Below, in pieces: positions 11,642-27,469 of a stretch of 64,000 nt of DNA. Origin of the DNA: Antedon mediterranea. Its lineage: Eukaryota > Echinodermata > Crinoidea > Comatulida > Antedonidae. Location of the stretch: the NCBI RefSeq assembly GCF_964355755.1, contig NC_092676.1, positions 5,624,288 to 5,688,287 on the forward strand, in the 5' to 3' direction. Positions within the stretch are counted from its first letter, which is position 1; every line of letters starts with the position of its first letter. The notes beneath the pieces are model-generated. The model made no database searches. It saw only the letters and a program-made list of their open reading frames with translations, and was not told where the DNA came from. The position numbers were made by a program, and so were the translations under genes.

Positions 11642-12087
11642 TTCAGGCTTCAATCATCGACAACTTCTTACAGTTAAATTACACTAGGCCTGGACCTATA
11701 CTATTAAATTGCTGCAATTACACACTGACCACCTCCCCTACGTAATCTGGCCTTTTTGATCAGCAACCCAAACTGACCACTGTGCACACACCACCACATA
11801 AAAATAAACACACTACTAGCTGACCTTGAGAGTAAGTACCACGCAAGCTGTTAAAATAAATAAACACTTTTTAAAAATCATTTATTATTAATTCTACAGA
11901 AAGTTTATATAAATTAAAAATATAGTATATATTTGTAATATTTTGTATCTTTCAAAAAAAAAAAACAAACAGAAAGATTATTTATTCTTTTTTTTGTAAA
12001 ATTGTTTTAAATGTTATTTATAGGAAGATAAGTACTCATTCGGAATCTAAAAACCACGTGACCTTTCTTTTCGCAAAATCTGCCATC
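11642..12087. promoter_or_regulatory. Shared GYS/RPS13 head-to-head promoter region
   Basis: 446 bp separate the two divergent start codons and must hold both 5'UTRs and core promoters. A CACGTG E-box lies at 12055-12060, just upstream of the RPS13 pyrimidine tract. No TATA box was convincing. Shared control of both genes is inferred from spacing only. Confidence 0.6.
12062..12072 (+). promoter_or_regulatory. 5'TOP-like pyrimidine tract of RPS13
   Basis: CCTTTCTTTTC occurs 16-26 bases before the RPS13 ATG. Ribosomal-protein mRNAs start with C followed by a pyrimidine tract, so transcription probably starts at 12062-12063. This implies a 5'UTR of about 25 bases and growth-dependent translational control through the TOP element. 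Confidence 0.7.
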
Positions 12088-16380
<4,293 letters not shown>

Positions 16381-16503
16381 ATTGCTCCAACAAACAAATG
16401 CTAAATAATACATCACCATGACAATAAGAAGCTGGGGTTATTATTCAACAACTTTCTTTTGTAAAAATAAGTAATTGTGAAAGACTGATCCTGTTAACAT
16501 TTG

Positions 16504-16509
16504 AATAAA
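16504..16509 (+). terminator. RPS13 poly(A) signal
   Basis: AATAAA 124 bp after the RPS13 stop codon, with a GT/T-rich stretch downstream (TGTTGTTTATTTTTATTTAT). Confidence 0.85.
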
Positions 16510-18269
16510 AGGAAGCAATGCAGCAATCTGTTGTTTATTTTTATTTATTTGTGTTTTAGTCAGATCTATCTTTCTCTCCTATACCTGGTTTTGATGATGA
16601 TTATTAAAAATAACAGATAATCTTTTGCAGTCCTAGTCCAGTGGTCATTCATTCTCCATTCACCCTTAACTTAGGCAAGAAAAAACGCCTGTAACATTGT
16701 GTGAATATTGTCCATAAATATTATTGACTTAAGTGAAAAACTTAGTGTTTGAAAAAAATTTCTCACATTGCGTGCTATATGGTCCTGCATGCTAGAAGCG
16801 AGAAAGTGCTAACAATTTGTTTTCTGTTGGGATTATCTTCTGTTGGGATTTTTATCAATAATGATTTCTGAAATTAGGAAAGTTGAGTGGTTTCTTTTCT
16901 AGTTAAATCTGAAATATTCCCACTTGGAATTCCATAATAAATTTGTAATAGATGCAATTTATAAAAGATACTAAATTTAAACAAAAAATATTTCTTCGCT
17001 GCTTGACATTTTAAAATTATTCATTGTTCTGTCGTCAGATATATTTATGATTAATTATTAAAAAGATGTCCTTTAATCAAAAATACATACAAATCCAAGA
17101 CAGTTCTTTAATTATGATTTACATGCCCATTTAAAAATGGTCAATTTTGAACTTTAATGTGCTGTGTGTGTGTGACCTCAACCTGTTTGCATGCAACTGA
17201 ATACCCTCTAGAGACAACGTGACTTCACGGCTCCTGTACTAGTCTGTGCTCCAGACGGAGTTTTTTCTTAATATTAGTAAAAATATAAATATTTTTGCAC
17301 ATATGGCGTTTCATACGTGTATTACTTGAGTTTGGATTTTCAGAAAAAAATCGCAGTCGAAATAAAAACAAATAAATAAAAATAAAAAACAATACAGACT
17401 TGGGGCAAGTCTACTCCTGTACAAGCGAGTAAATTCTTCCCAGTCTGTTGATTTGCGTCAACCAATCAAAGGGCGAGAATCCAAAATCGTTCAACCGTGA
17501 GATTCTCTTTTTCCCAGACGTTTTTTTGGTCCAGCACCTGGGATCTATAAATTATAGTCGAGTTTACAAAGTCGCTAAACTGTCGGCCTTAGATGCAATA
17601 ACTGCTGCTTGCTTTAGCTTATGAATGAGTAGTCCTCGTGGGACGTAGCTGGCTAGAGCAGCAATGTGAAAAATTATCTTTTAATTATATTTGTTGAGCA
17701 TAGTTTTGCCAAATCGGACGTTACCGTACCTTACACTGCTGCCTATCCTACCATATTCTAAAAATAAACACTCCAAATTTATGTATGTATTAACATACAG
17801 GATTACACAATCAGGTAAAAGAAAACGGTTTTAAATTGTTGGCCTGTCCTAAATACAAAAATAATCAGGAAAAAAAAAGTTAAGTTTTTTGAAGAAAAAA
17901 AAATGAGATCGATATCTAGCTTTGAATTGAATGAAGCAATTGTTGGGGAATATTTAATTTCAGTTGGTAGGTTATTCCAAATTTTAGCGCCTGCAACTTT
18001 GTTTTAGTGTGAAAAGGTTAACAGAAAAGAGTAGACTCCTGACATGTTGTAAATATAAATCATCAAACTTTTACAGTAATGTCGATTTAAAAGCTTTATG
18101 ACTTTTGCTAATGTTTACACCGTCGTTATGTTTAAGGTTAGGTTACATAAAACAGCGTTTGTTTCGTTATATGCGAAATTTGTTGTATTCGATTGCGAGT
18201 TTTATCGTTGAGAATAGTTTTTTCCATTGAGAGCCTACTTATTTAATTGAGTATTTTGAGCGTTGAGAT

Positions 18270-18414
18270 TGTTCTTAAAGATCCCTTGCGCTGATCTAGT
18301 ATGTTTCCAACGTGTTTGATCCCAAAAAAATAAAGGGGTAATAATGTTCAGCGCTTGAAGAGGTTTCACAACATTATGCGCTATATAAATCCCGGATATT
18401 ATTGTTATTATTAT
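18270..18414 (+). mobile_element. SINE/LINE 3'-end fragment
   Basis: Shares AATAATGTTCAGCGCTT, GCGCTATATAAATCC and a terminal ATT microsatellite with the element ending at 25893. The 5' part is missing or unrecognisable. Confidence 0.6.
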
Positions 18415-18926
18415 TTTCTGTTGAGCACAATTTGTTTACAATTTACAATTCGAATAAAAAAAGTACTGTTGACAACGAAAGTTCTGAATCGAATACGACA
18501 ATTTAAATGTTCCTAAATTCGGTGTCGCACGTGTGACACGCTGAATCGACGAATATTGCTAGTGAACGTAAACAAGAAAACAAATTTCGTCGAATTTGCA
18601 TATACAGGAGGGAGTCGTATTCAACTTTGCTCTGCATGGAATGTTTGCATCGACGTTTGCTCCACACCAGTTTTGTCGGATCGAATTTTGTCTACTTTGC
18701 ATCAAGTGTCTAGTCAGACTTGAAAATGTAGATTTTTCGTGTGTCCTTTAGTACAATGAATTATTACTATTGAAATTTCTATGAAAGGCCAGGGCAAGGA
18801 ACCGTCGTTTAAAAAATACGATAAATTCAGTGACGTAACCCTCCAACGCTGGATGCCTCGGACGTTTTTATCATTTTCGACATATTTTATTAAAATGCCT
18901 GTTTTTCCACTGGACACTGTTCAGCA

Positions 18927-18942
18927 CCCCCCCCCCCCCCCC
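18927..18942 (+). repeat. Poly-C tract
   Basis: Sixteen consecutive C residues in otherwise AT-rich sequence. Confidence 0.9.
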
Positions 18943-19330
18943 ACATAAGCTGGGTAGCCAGTGGGCGCTCATATCCGTTAAGCCACTGGATGATAGGCCT
19001 AATAATTAAATTCTATCTCCATATGAAGGACGCACAGATAACTCCCGTCCGAACGGGCCCTTTGACGATGATATTTAAAACACGCCCTCGAAATTGAACA
19101 AGTGAATAATTTAGCATTTTGAACAATTACCTAGGTTGTGACACAATCAAGTCAAGTACAGAACAGGTCGTTATTTTTTTTTAATAGAATTAAAGTCACA
19201 ATTGTTCACACATACTAATTTATAAAGCATTTTGTTCCATAACAATCGGGTGTGGACAAGACAATATAAGTTTAGAATCTCACAACAACAGACCTTGGAG
19301 TTGTATAGATTGTTTGGATATAGCTCTGTT

Positions 19331-19419
19331 TGACGTCACATACTTAGCTGGTACTAAGCGTCAGTTAGGGAACGCCGCGACAGAGACTACGATTGTAACA
19401 TCATCTGCAGTAGAAAAAG
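19331..19419 (+). promoter_or_regulatory. CRE palindrome and candidate non-coding first exon
   Basis: A perfect TGACGTCA lies at 19331-19338. It is followed by GC-richer sequence and a good splice donor, AAAAG|GTATGT, at 19419/19420. With no ATG-started frame of note, this could be a 5'UTR exon of the tetraspanin 10 kb downstream or of an unseen transcript. Inference from local signals only. Confidence 0.3.
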
Positions 19420-20293
19420 GTATGTAAACATTTTGTAGGCCTAAAATAGTTATGGAATAACGTTTTTATATTATATATTATGTTTGCATCATAAGTGTGC
19501 GAAGATATTTTGTGAATTAACTGCAAATATCGGCCTAGTAAAAGGTAGGCCTACTTGTTTTCGCAGAGGGAGCAAAATTAACTCCCACTGGCCGCTCATA
19601 ATTCCGAGCTTCTGTATTCTTTTATTTCATATATTATTAAATTAAGTTAAAAAGCAGCTGATATAATAGCTTATTCTTTTTCATGTATAAGGAAAAATAA
19701 AAATCCTAAAGTTGATCATTCATTGCCTTAATTAGTTACCCGCCTCAAACTAGGCACTTCCTCATTTATTCATGAAATCAATGGAGTTTTTGATCAGAAA
19801 AACTGAAAAAAAAAACACAGAAAAATTAAACAGGATATCAAGGTCGATCCAAGGCCGGCGTTTTCCTGCGCCGTAACATGTTTAGGGTTTTCGCGTAAAA
19901 TTGATTCTAGCAAAACGATTACATTTCTGTTAAAATATTTATGAATACCACGATAACTATTTCTTATATTTATAACACAGTTAATGGCCTGTGTAACATT
20001 TATACCGTTTGGCTGGTAGCCATGTCTACTGTATATAACAACAGTTTACGAACTGCAATTCCGCTTTTGGTGTCGGGTACTACTGTCAGTTATTGAACTA
20101 CTAGGTGTGGCAGAACGGTATAATGGTTTACACATACAGTAGCTTCAGTTTGTTGTGATTAGGCTCTAGTTCACTGGGGCAATCACAATTCGAGTTATAC
20201 ACGCGCCAGCAACAATTACGAGGAACTATATATAGATATTATGACCTAAATAATTTATAAAAATGAACATTTTCTGTGACGTTATGTAGCCTA

Positions 20294-20491
20294 AAGCTTG
20301 GTTCCCACTAGTGACGCAACGTAACGCAATCTACGCAACGTAAGAAAACACCCTTCTAATAATTGTGTTTGCTCCCCGTCTGCTTGAAATCAAATTTGCA
20401 GCACTATTCCGTCGTCGGTTCCCACTTGTGATTACGCAATAGGCCTACAGCACTTTGCGTCAATACGTCGATGTGTTGCGTTTTAGTGGGA
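20294..20491. mobile_element. M1 MITE copy 1
   Basis: Left end AAGCTTGGTTCCCACTAGTG, followed by ACGCAACGTAACGCAATC. The right end is the diverged inverse (TTGCGTTTTAGTGGGA). Its interior resembles the copy at 21005. Confidence 0.8.
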
Positions 20492-21004
20492 GACTCTTGA
20501 CGCACGCGCGTTCAAATGATGTTATACACGTTCGCGTCAACTTATGTCCGTGGTAGATAATTGACAGTTATTGCTTTCCCATAACATCAAAACACCAATT
20601 ATGAATTTTAAAATATCTCCTTGGTAACAAAGCCATATTTCCAATAATTTGAATTTCATGATGAATATTATAATTTTTATATATTTTCAAGGTTTTCCAC
20701 GGACGTGCGTATCCGTTGATTTTGGAATCTCTATTTACAAGTTTGATAGTTAACTATTATTTTGCCATTGGCTATAATAAGGTTTATTCATTTGTTAGTA
20801 GTTGACCTCATAAAACAGATATGCTTCTATTATAAGGTCTACGATTCTACATTAAACCCTATTACAGGTAGCTCAACCTTACAGCTCAGCCATTTGTGTT
20901 GAGTGGTGGTGGGTGTGGTCTTTGAAGCCGTATATTGTACACTAAAAAATAGCCAGCCGTTGTTCCAGTGTAGCAGTAGTTCTGCTTTCCGCGTATGGCT
21001 AATA

Positions 21005-21201
21005 AAGCTTGGTTCCCACTAGCGACGCAACGTAACGCAATCTGCGCAACGTAAGAAAATGCCCTTTTAATAATTGTGTTTTCCCCCCGCCTGCGTGAAA
21101 TCAAACTTGCGATGTTTATGTGTCGTCGGTGTCGTCCCACTTGTGATTACGCAATACAGCACTTTGCGTCGTTGCGTTGCGTCCTAGTGGGAACCACGCT
21201 T
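21005..21201. mobile_element. M1 MITE copy 2
   Basis: AAGCTTGGTTCCCACTAGCG at the left and TAGTGGGAACCACGCTT at the right, flanked by TA/TA. The interior (AAGAAAATGCCC, TAATTGTGTT) matches copy 1, defining one subfamily. Confidence 0.85.
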
Positions 21202-21284
21202 TAGCGATTTCCAAAATTGACAGTATACGAGTGTAATAGGCCTACAGTAATGTTTTAATTCAACAACATCTCGAATCTTGGAGT

Positions 21285-21475
21285 TGGGGACCCCTTTGGA
21301 AACAAGCCTCTGGGCTTAAAGGGCCATCCCCTGCTTTCCATGCTTATTTTCTTGTCTAGTCTTGTATTTTTATATTTAATGTTTCTCTTTTTATTTCATT
21401 TACATTATACTGTTTTATTTATTTGTACTGTATTTGGAAAGCAATAAATATTACTTACTTACTTACTTACTAAAC
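21285..21475 (+). mobile_element. LINE 3' end with ACTT microsatellite tail
   Basis: The segment AACAAGCCTCTGGGCTTAAA and the end GCAATAAATATTACTTACTT, with repeated ACTT, are typical of non-LTR retrotransposon 3'UTRs. No reverse transcriptase remains. Confidence 0.65.
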
Positions 21476-21777
21476 TTCATGCTCGAATAAACATTCATGT
21501 ACATATTTTGTCATAAACCATTGTACTAAACTTATCTGTTGTAAAAGTTGAAATCTATGGACATTTTCATGTACGAAACTATATAAATATACATAGCCCT
21601 AGCACATGTAGACACACAATCATAATTAAATATTTTAACATTAGGGCCTTTAGGCCTAGTCATCATTAGGCAAAACGTCATTTATATGATTATTGGAAAT
21701 TAGTATTGTATAATCTATCTGTAAAATCGGGATTAAGTAATTATTACGTCATGACGTTGCTTGTTTCAATTTCACTA

Positions 21778-21958
21778 AAGCGTGGTTCCTACTAGCGACG
21801 CAACGCAAGGACGTAACGCAACGCAAGTGAATTGACCAATCACAAGCGATGGCTTATTCGCTTGTGATAGCTAACTGTCTATAACTTCGCTTGTCATTGG
21901 TCAACGCGCTTACGTTCCGTTTACGTCCTTGCGTTACGTTCTAGTGGGAACCAAGCTT
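21778..21958. mobile_element. M1 MITE copy 3
   Basis: AAGCGTGGTTCCTACTAGCG at the left and CTAGTGGGAACCAAGCTT at the right. The second subfamily interior has GACCAATCACAAGCGATGGC and its inverse, so nearly the whole element is a palindrome. Confidence 0.85.
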
Positions 21959-22110
21959 AAGGTACCGGTATTGTATACCGACGCACTTCCACAATGTTAT
22001 GCCTAATAATAAAATGTTATGCCTAATAATACAATAAAATATTTTACGAACACATTTTGAATAATAAAATGCTAAACTGTTCTTCGCTAGCTGCAATCAA
22101 TAATAATTTA

Positions 22111-22278
22111 AGCTTGGTTCCCACTAGAACGTAACGCAAGGACGTAAACGCAACGCAAGCGTTTTAACCAATGACAAGCGAAGTTATAGACAGACATAAT
22201 TAGCCATCGCTTGTGATTGGTCAATTCACCTGCGTTGCGTTACGTCCTTGTGTTGCGTCGCTAGTGGGAACCACGCTT
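22111..22278. mobile_element. M1 MITE copy 4
   Basis: AAGCTTGGTTCCCACTAGAA to TAGTGGGAACCACGCTT, in the opposite internal orientation to copy 3. Contains AACCAATGACAAGCGAAGTT. Confidence 0.85.
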
Positions 22279-22402
22279 TAATACTCATGATAACTAAAGT
22301 ATCCGTTTATAGATTGTAATTTCTAAGCCAAGCCTTTATCTGGTCTTGCTTTTATATCAATTACAAACCGGTAAACAGTTTTATATGCTTTATTCGTCTC
22401 TT

Positions 22403-22586
22403 AAGCTTGGTTCCCACTATAACGTAACGCAAGGACGTAAACGCAACGCAAGCGTTTTAACCAATGACAAGCGAAGTTATAGACAGTTAGCAATCACAAG
22501 CGAATAAGCCATCGCTTGTGATTGGTCAATTCACTTGCGTTGCGTTACGTCCTTGCATTGCGTCGCTAGTAGTGGGAACCACGCTT
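22403..22586. mobile_element. M1 MITE copy 5
   Basis: AAGCTTGGTTCCCACTATAA to GTGGGAACCACGCTT. Nearly identical to copy 4 over its left half, with a complete TAGCAATCACAAGCGAATAA centre. Confidence 0.85.
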
Positions 22587-22589
22587 CAT

Positions 22590-23720
22590 ATTTTCAATTG
22601 CGAATACTGTACTACTTTCGTCAAATACATCACGAATAGACACGGTATTGAGTTGATACGTATACTCAATGTTATAATCCAATGACTATAAACGTTTAGA
22701 TAAAATACTTCTAAAAGTAATACTTTTGAGAGCAACTGTCCCTTTAAATTTGTAAAACCAACCGCAATGTATTATACTGAATATCATAGCCTCATTAATA
22801 ATTACGATATTTGATAAGCCCTACATTTTTTAATGCGGTGTTTATAGGCAGGGACACTTAGCTTTTACTACCGATTGATTTGGACCGATTTCAAAATTTT
22901 TCCTCCAACAAATAAAGCTTTTATTATAGACTCATCAACATGGTAAAATATGTATAATACACACATAAGAAACTCGAGCCGCTATAGGTACCATATGGAA
23001 ATAGGTTTCTAGGCCAGTAGACCAACTAAGCCATGTTAGTAGGTCAATTTTATCAATCTAGTGGTCTATTTTCACCGGACTATCCGGGCTCTCATCTCCG
23101 GAAGGAACAGACTTGTTGACTACTTCTACATTCGCCTACTACACCATAGATACAATGCCTGCTAAGTCCTCGAACAACACCTATTGTCCACCAATACTAA
23201 TGTCAATGCCATTTAAAAGTATTTTGAATAGATAATTGTACATATGAAATACAATGCGTTGTCTCTTTGTATACATCGGTATTGTGTATGTTCAGATTCA
23301 GAGCACTCTCTTAATTCATCCTCGGTAAAGATCAGACCTCGTAACTTGTTATGATCAAATCAAAATTAATCATGTTACGCCTTCAAATGAATAATTGTAA
23401 GCCTAACCATTAAACAGTTTAGTAGTTTGTTTATGGATTTTTACCCACTCGTGGAGGCCACCTACAAATTATAACGGTTACACCAGATAATGCGCCGTAG
23501 GCCTACGTATTATAGGAAACGCGAAACAATAAAAGTACATTATGTTCGCCGCCCTGGCGAGTGTTTTTTAATTTGCCGGTTTTTTAGGCTTGTGTTGTTA
23601 TTTGTGCTATTGAAGACTCGCTTTTCAATTTTCCAGTCCTTTCAATTATTTAGTTTACAGTTATAGATGTTTCCCATGTATTTATGATTTGATTACAAAT
23701 AAACGTATATATTTTAGTTA
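22590..23720. other. Intergenic stretch, nothing recognised
   Basis: AT-rich sequence between the M1 cluster and the 23.7-kb hairpin. I see no open frame, RNA gene or repeat to support. Confidence 0.4.
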
Positions 23721-23722
23721 AG

Positions 23723-23763
23723 TCGAATCAAAGATCTTATATACTATAAGATCTTTGATTCGA
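23723..23763. repeat. Perfect 19-bp hairpin
   Basis: The left arm TCGAATCAAAGATCTTATA (23723-23741) is the exact reverse complement of 23745-23763, with the loop TAC. A similar hairpin with the same loop and TATA-TAC-TATA centre is at 48886-48918. Confidence 0.9.
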
Positions 23764-23980
23764 ATGCAAAGGACGACAGAGGGCGTGCTATTCAATATGT
23801 CGGTCTATTACAAGATACAGAAAACTCGAGATTTAAATAACCCTTTGTGATGTCGTCAGTCTATAAATTTTATTAAAAATCAATGGTCTGTTTGTATGTA
23901 CATATTTACAAAACATTTTCAGGAAGATAACTTAGATAACTAAGTTTTTGCCTAGTGCACATTATTTGTATTAAAACATT

Positions 23981-24079
23981 ATTTGCATAATGCGTTATTT
24001 GCATAATACATTATTTGCATAATGCGTTATTTGCATAATACATTATTTGCATACTATATTATATTATTATTATTTGCAT
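23981..24079 (+). promoter_or_regulatory. Tandem array of six octamer (ATTTGCAT) sites
   Basis: ATTTGCAT occurs at 23981, 23997, 24013, 24029, 24045 and 24072. The first five are exactly 16 bp apart, and the spacer alternates between AATGCGTT and AATACATT, making a 32-bp higher-order unit. ATTTGCAT is the reverse complement of the POU/Oct octamer ATGCAAAT. Whether POU proteins bind here is inference. Confidence 0.75.
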
Positions 24080-24539
24080 AGTATATAATTGGCATGTTAA
24101 CGTTATTGATAAAAAAAAAATATTATATTTAAGTGAATTGACTGATGAACAAACATATAAATTAGAATTACAATATGAATGGAATTGTGGTTGGTAGTTA
24201 AGCTGGTATAGATTAACAAGAAAAACAACCCTGGTCTTCCAAACCTTTCGAGTTGATATCAATGTATTGTTTATCAGGCAAAAATATTCCATGGGGTTTA
24301 GATATGGTTTGCTAACCTTGACAATTTTGTATCAATTACTATACAGGAATTCTATTATGCGGCTCAAACAATACTCTACAGTTATATTTTGTTGTATAGT
24401 TTATAACGAGTTTAAATCTTTCTTTTATCCATTGCAATGTTAAATATTCCAAAGGGTCAATGGATCCACGCATTGCGTAGTATAGTAGTAGTAAACTTGC
24501 GGTCCACGCCCACTATCTGATAGTGTGCCAATCTGATAG

Positions 24540-24633
24540 TTTCGTTTCTTTGATTCATTTTATCGACTGAGATCTGTCGCACTTGTAGGGCTGGTTGCCG
24601 GAGCTATTGGACGTAACTTTTCGCAAATCAAAG
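24540..24633 (+). other. Candidate 5'UTR first exon (tetraspanin?)
   Basis: A GC-richer segment ends with donor AATCAAAG|GTAGGC at 24633/24634. It resembles the 3' end of a first exon, lacks a long ATG frame and lies upstream of the tetraspanin, whose coding exon 1 has a 5'UTR splice acceptor. The start is approximate. Inference only. Confidence 0.3.
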
Positions 24634-25125
24634 GTAGGCCCTAAACTTAATTAAGTTAAGCAAAATGATTACCTTGCGTTAGGTATATAAATGCTTAATT
24701 TAAGTATCCACTTCATATGCAGTGTTATATACGTCAATAAGAAAAATCCAACGGTGCTGCAATACCAAAATGAAAATAGGGCGTTACCCGGTGGTGTTTT
24801 GGATTCTGATTTCAGATATGATTTGTAATTGTTTGTGGAAACATAATTAAGCTATGGATAAATAAATTGTATCTTATAATTCAATCAATTTCTAGTTATA
24901 GCTATTGGGCCTATTATTTCTGTGTAGTTTCTCATCGAACTTGGTTTAAACAGTTTTGAATAAGAGAATCACATTAAAGATGTTGAACATAAAAATTTTG
25001 TTTAAACCCGACATGCTTAGATCTCATGATTTACATTAGTTAGTGCTTTGACATTAATGATATGCATGTTGGTCCGTCACAGTTTTGCTGTTTAGTGGGT
25101 TATTTTCTGTGGGATGTGGGGACGC

Positions 25126-25154
25126 TGACGTCATAGTGTGGGGCGCTGACGTCA
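25126..25154 (+). promoter_or_regulatory. Two CRE palindromes 21 bp apart
   Basis: TGACGTCA occurs at 25126-25133 and 25147-25154, each preceded by GCGC or ACGC within a duplicated 21-bp segment (GTGGGGACGCTGACGTCAT versus GTGTGGGGCGCTGACGTCAT). This spacing is about two helical turns. The site lies 58 bp upstream of a small ORF. Confidence 0.6.
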
Positions 25155-25211
25155 TTTTTTTTGGGACGTGAGTTTCACAAGTAGACATACAGGTCGTCTC
25201 GATTTTTAAAA

Positions 25212-25376
25212 ATGGCTAATTCGAATAATGCTGTGTTTTCGAAAGGTCTATTTGGCTCCAATGCAAATATATTTGTTTTCACCACCTATGGTGATGAACT
25301 TTGCGGAACTAATTTACTTTTCTTACCGTCTGCACCCACACAGACTATTACGTGCCCAGATCGCTTATGTTTCTGA
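25212..25376 (+). CDS. Candidate small ORF, 54 residues
   Basis: ATG at 25212 in a good context (AAAAATGG), stop TGA at 25374-25376. The predicted peptide starts MANSNNAVFSKG, is of ordinary composition with two Cys near the middle and end, and has no signal peptide or membrane segment I can see. Two CREs sit just upstream. I do not recognise it. It could be a real micropeptide, the first coding exon of a spliced gene, or chance. Confidence 0.25.
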   Translation: MANSNNAVFSKGLFGSNANIFVFTTYGDELCGTNLLFLPSAPTQTITCPDRLCF

Positions 25377-25596
25377 TTTACATAACATTGATGTCATTTT
25401 AAAGACCTATTATTTGTCAAATAAATCAATGAAATGTATGGAACGCTATTTGCAATTTTTACTAATATAGAGTCCTAATGGGCCCAAATAATCAGGTTTT
25501 TCCGATTCAGATTTAATTTTCAGGATGCATAAGCGCTTATAACCAAGCATTTATCAGTGTCATTTCATTCGTAGTAAGGGTGTGTGTGTGTGTGTG

Positions 25597-25893
25597 TAAG
25601 TGTTGGACGTTGGACTAGCCTACTGATCGGGAGATCGTGGTTCGAATCCAACTCTGCATCCGCATTGCTTGTATCCTTAGGCAAGATACTTTACTTACGT
25701 TTGTCTCTCTCCACCCAGGTCTATGGGTACCCGGTTAGATCAAGACACACCCTTGCGCTGATTACTTGCTGCAATATGGGAGTATGTTTCCAGTGACGTG
25801 TTTGATTAAAAAATGACCGATGTAATAATGTTCAGCGCTTAGAGGTTTCACAACATTAGGCGCTATATAAATCCAGGATATTATTATTATTAT
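25597..25893 (+). mobile_element. tRNA-derived SINE with LINE-like 3' tail
   Basis: A GT microsatellite leads into a tRNA-like head with a B-box, GTGGTTCGAATCC. Next come the conserved SINE body string CTTAGGCAAGATACTT, then GTTCAGCGCTTAGAGG, GCGCTATATAAATCC and an ATT repeat tail. The 3' part matches 18270-18414. The 70-residue frame across it is not a gene. Confidence 0.8.
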
Positions 25894-26834
25894 TTAACGA
25901 AATGCAATTTGATTATTAATATAGTAAAGAGGTTGCCTAATTAATTAGGGCGTTCCATAGATCATACATGGATACTTATTGTAATTAATATTATATATGT
26001 AATATACAATTATAGCAATATTATTTCGACGACTCTAGCTCGCAGTATGAAGGCCTATTGACAGTTGATACAGTATTTGTTTAGTGACATTTACTCAGTT
26101 AGCCTATTCCTATACAATATGCCTAACATTAAATTTACACAGAGGAGCGGTAACGGTAATACAAATATAGAATCTATGTTATTCATTATGACCATTTACA
26201 CACAACGCTCAGTGGATGGGCGGTTTCAGCTCAAGATAGATATAGATTCTACGTGGGAAAAGCCTCATCCACTATACCGTTACCGCATCGTCTGTATGTA
26301 AATTGGCCTTAAAGGGTTGCTCCAGCAATTCATTCAAATCGCCAAAATCTTGCAACTACCCCACTTATTTATCGACAGCGGTAAAATAGAACGAGTGTCT
26401 TGAAAAAATGGTGCTACAAGATTTTGTTTGTTGTAGTGTTCTTGCTTTATTTTTCCAGGAGCTATATCCTTTAAGCTATTAAATTACGGCAGAGATTAGA
26501 GTTTGTTTTGATCGACCGTCTGCGAGAAGGACCATGTGTTGTCAATAATGTCACAATTTCAGAATTGAAATTATATTACCAACCCCAGATTGCACCAACC
26601 ATATCGTATCTCGTTCCATCATAATGCACTGCGGTCGCGCGTATTTACTTTGGCCTTTTAATTACCATGGCAACAATCGATGCAAGTTTTAAATTACATT
26701 CAGTAATTAAATAATAATCATACCCAAAATTACACATCAACATTTTCTTGGTCATTCGCATATTAATTGATGCACAATAATTTATATATTGCCTTTTTTG
26801 TTGAATTTTGTAATAAATATTATGATATATCGAT

Positions 26835-27469
26835 ATGGGAAGAAAACTGTCTTTATACCCTGTTAGGTACCGCATTGTTTTTAAAATATTACTCTTTGTT
26901 TTTAAGTCTATAAATGGCATGGCTCCTGAGTATATTTCTGACATGCTTAGGCGGTATGTTCCCGGACGTAATCTGCGTTCTAGTGACTCGCTGCTTCTAC
27001 ATCAGCCTAAGTCTCACCACTCATGGGGTGACAGAGCATTCTCCGTTACTGCTCCTCGTCTGTGGAATGCCCTACCGAGCTCTATAAGATTTTGCAAAAC
27101 TGTTGATACTTTTAAAAAATTATTAAAAACACATTTATTCATTAAGGCATATGGAAATCATGAGGTTTCTTAAAGTTTTTTAGACTTAGAATTGTTTTGT
27201 ATACCTTTTCCTGGCCAGCATTATCTTTGGGGTGCCTCTGTCTTGGTTGTTGTCTCTGAGCACCCGGTCGTCTGTGGCAAGGCAAATGTTTTATCCTGCT
27301 CCTTTGTTTGGTCACCTAGGTAGGGGTCCGGGACCGCGACAGAACGACAACGGATGGGGACCCTCCAAAGAAATTGCATTTTATTTTTCAGGAATTTGTA
27401 TGATTTATTTCTTTTTTATTTTTAAATGCGCCTTGAGCACTCTGGAGTGGTATGTGCGCTATAAAAATC

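Larger units (their letters stand above)
16531..19330. other. Intergenic stretch between RPS13 and the 19.3-kb CRE
   Basis: No gene recognised. It holds a SINE/LINE 3' tail near 18270-18414, a 16-base C run at 18927-18942 and a GC-richer patch at about 17170-17680 (with CCAAT-like ACCAATCA at 17460) that might contain a promoter but shows no exon I can support. Confidence 0.4.

Noticed and set aside
25584..25796. 70-codon frame over the SINE; also considered a tRNA gene at the B-box
   Set aside because: The B-box is embedded in a SINE body with a LINE-like tail; no intact cloverleaf was apparent.
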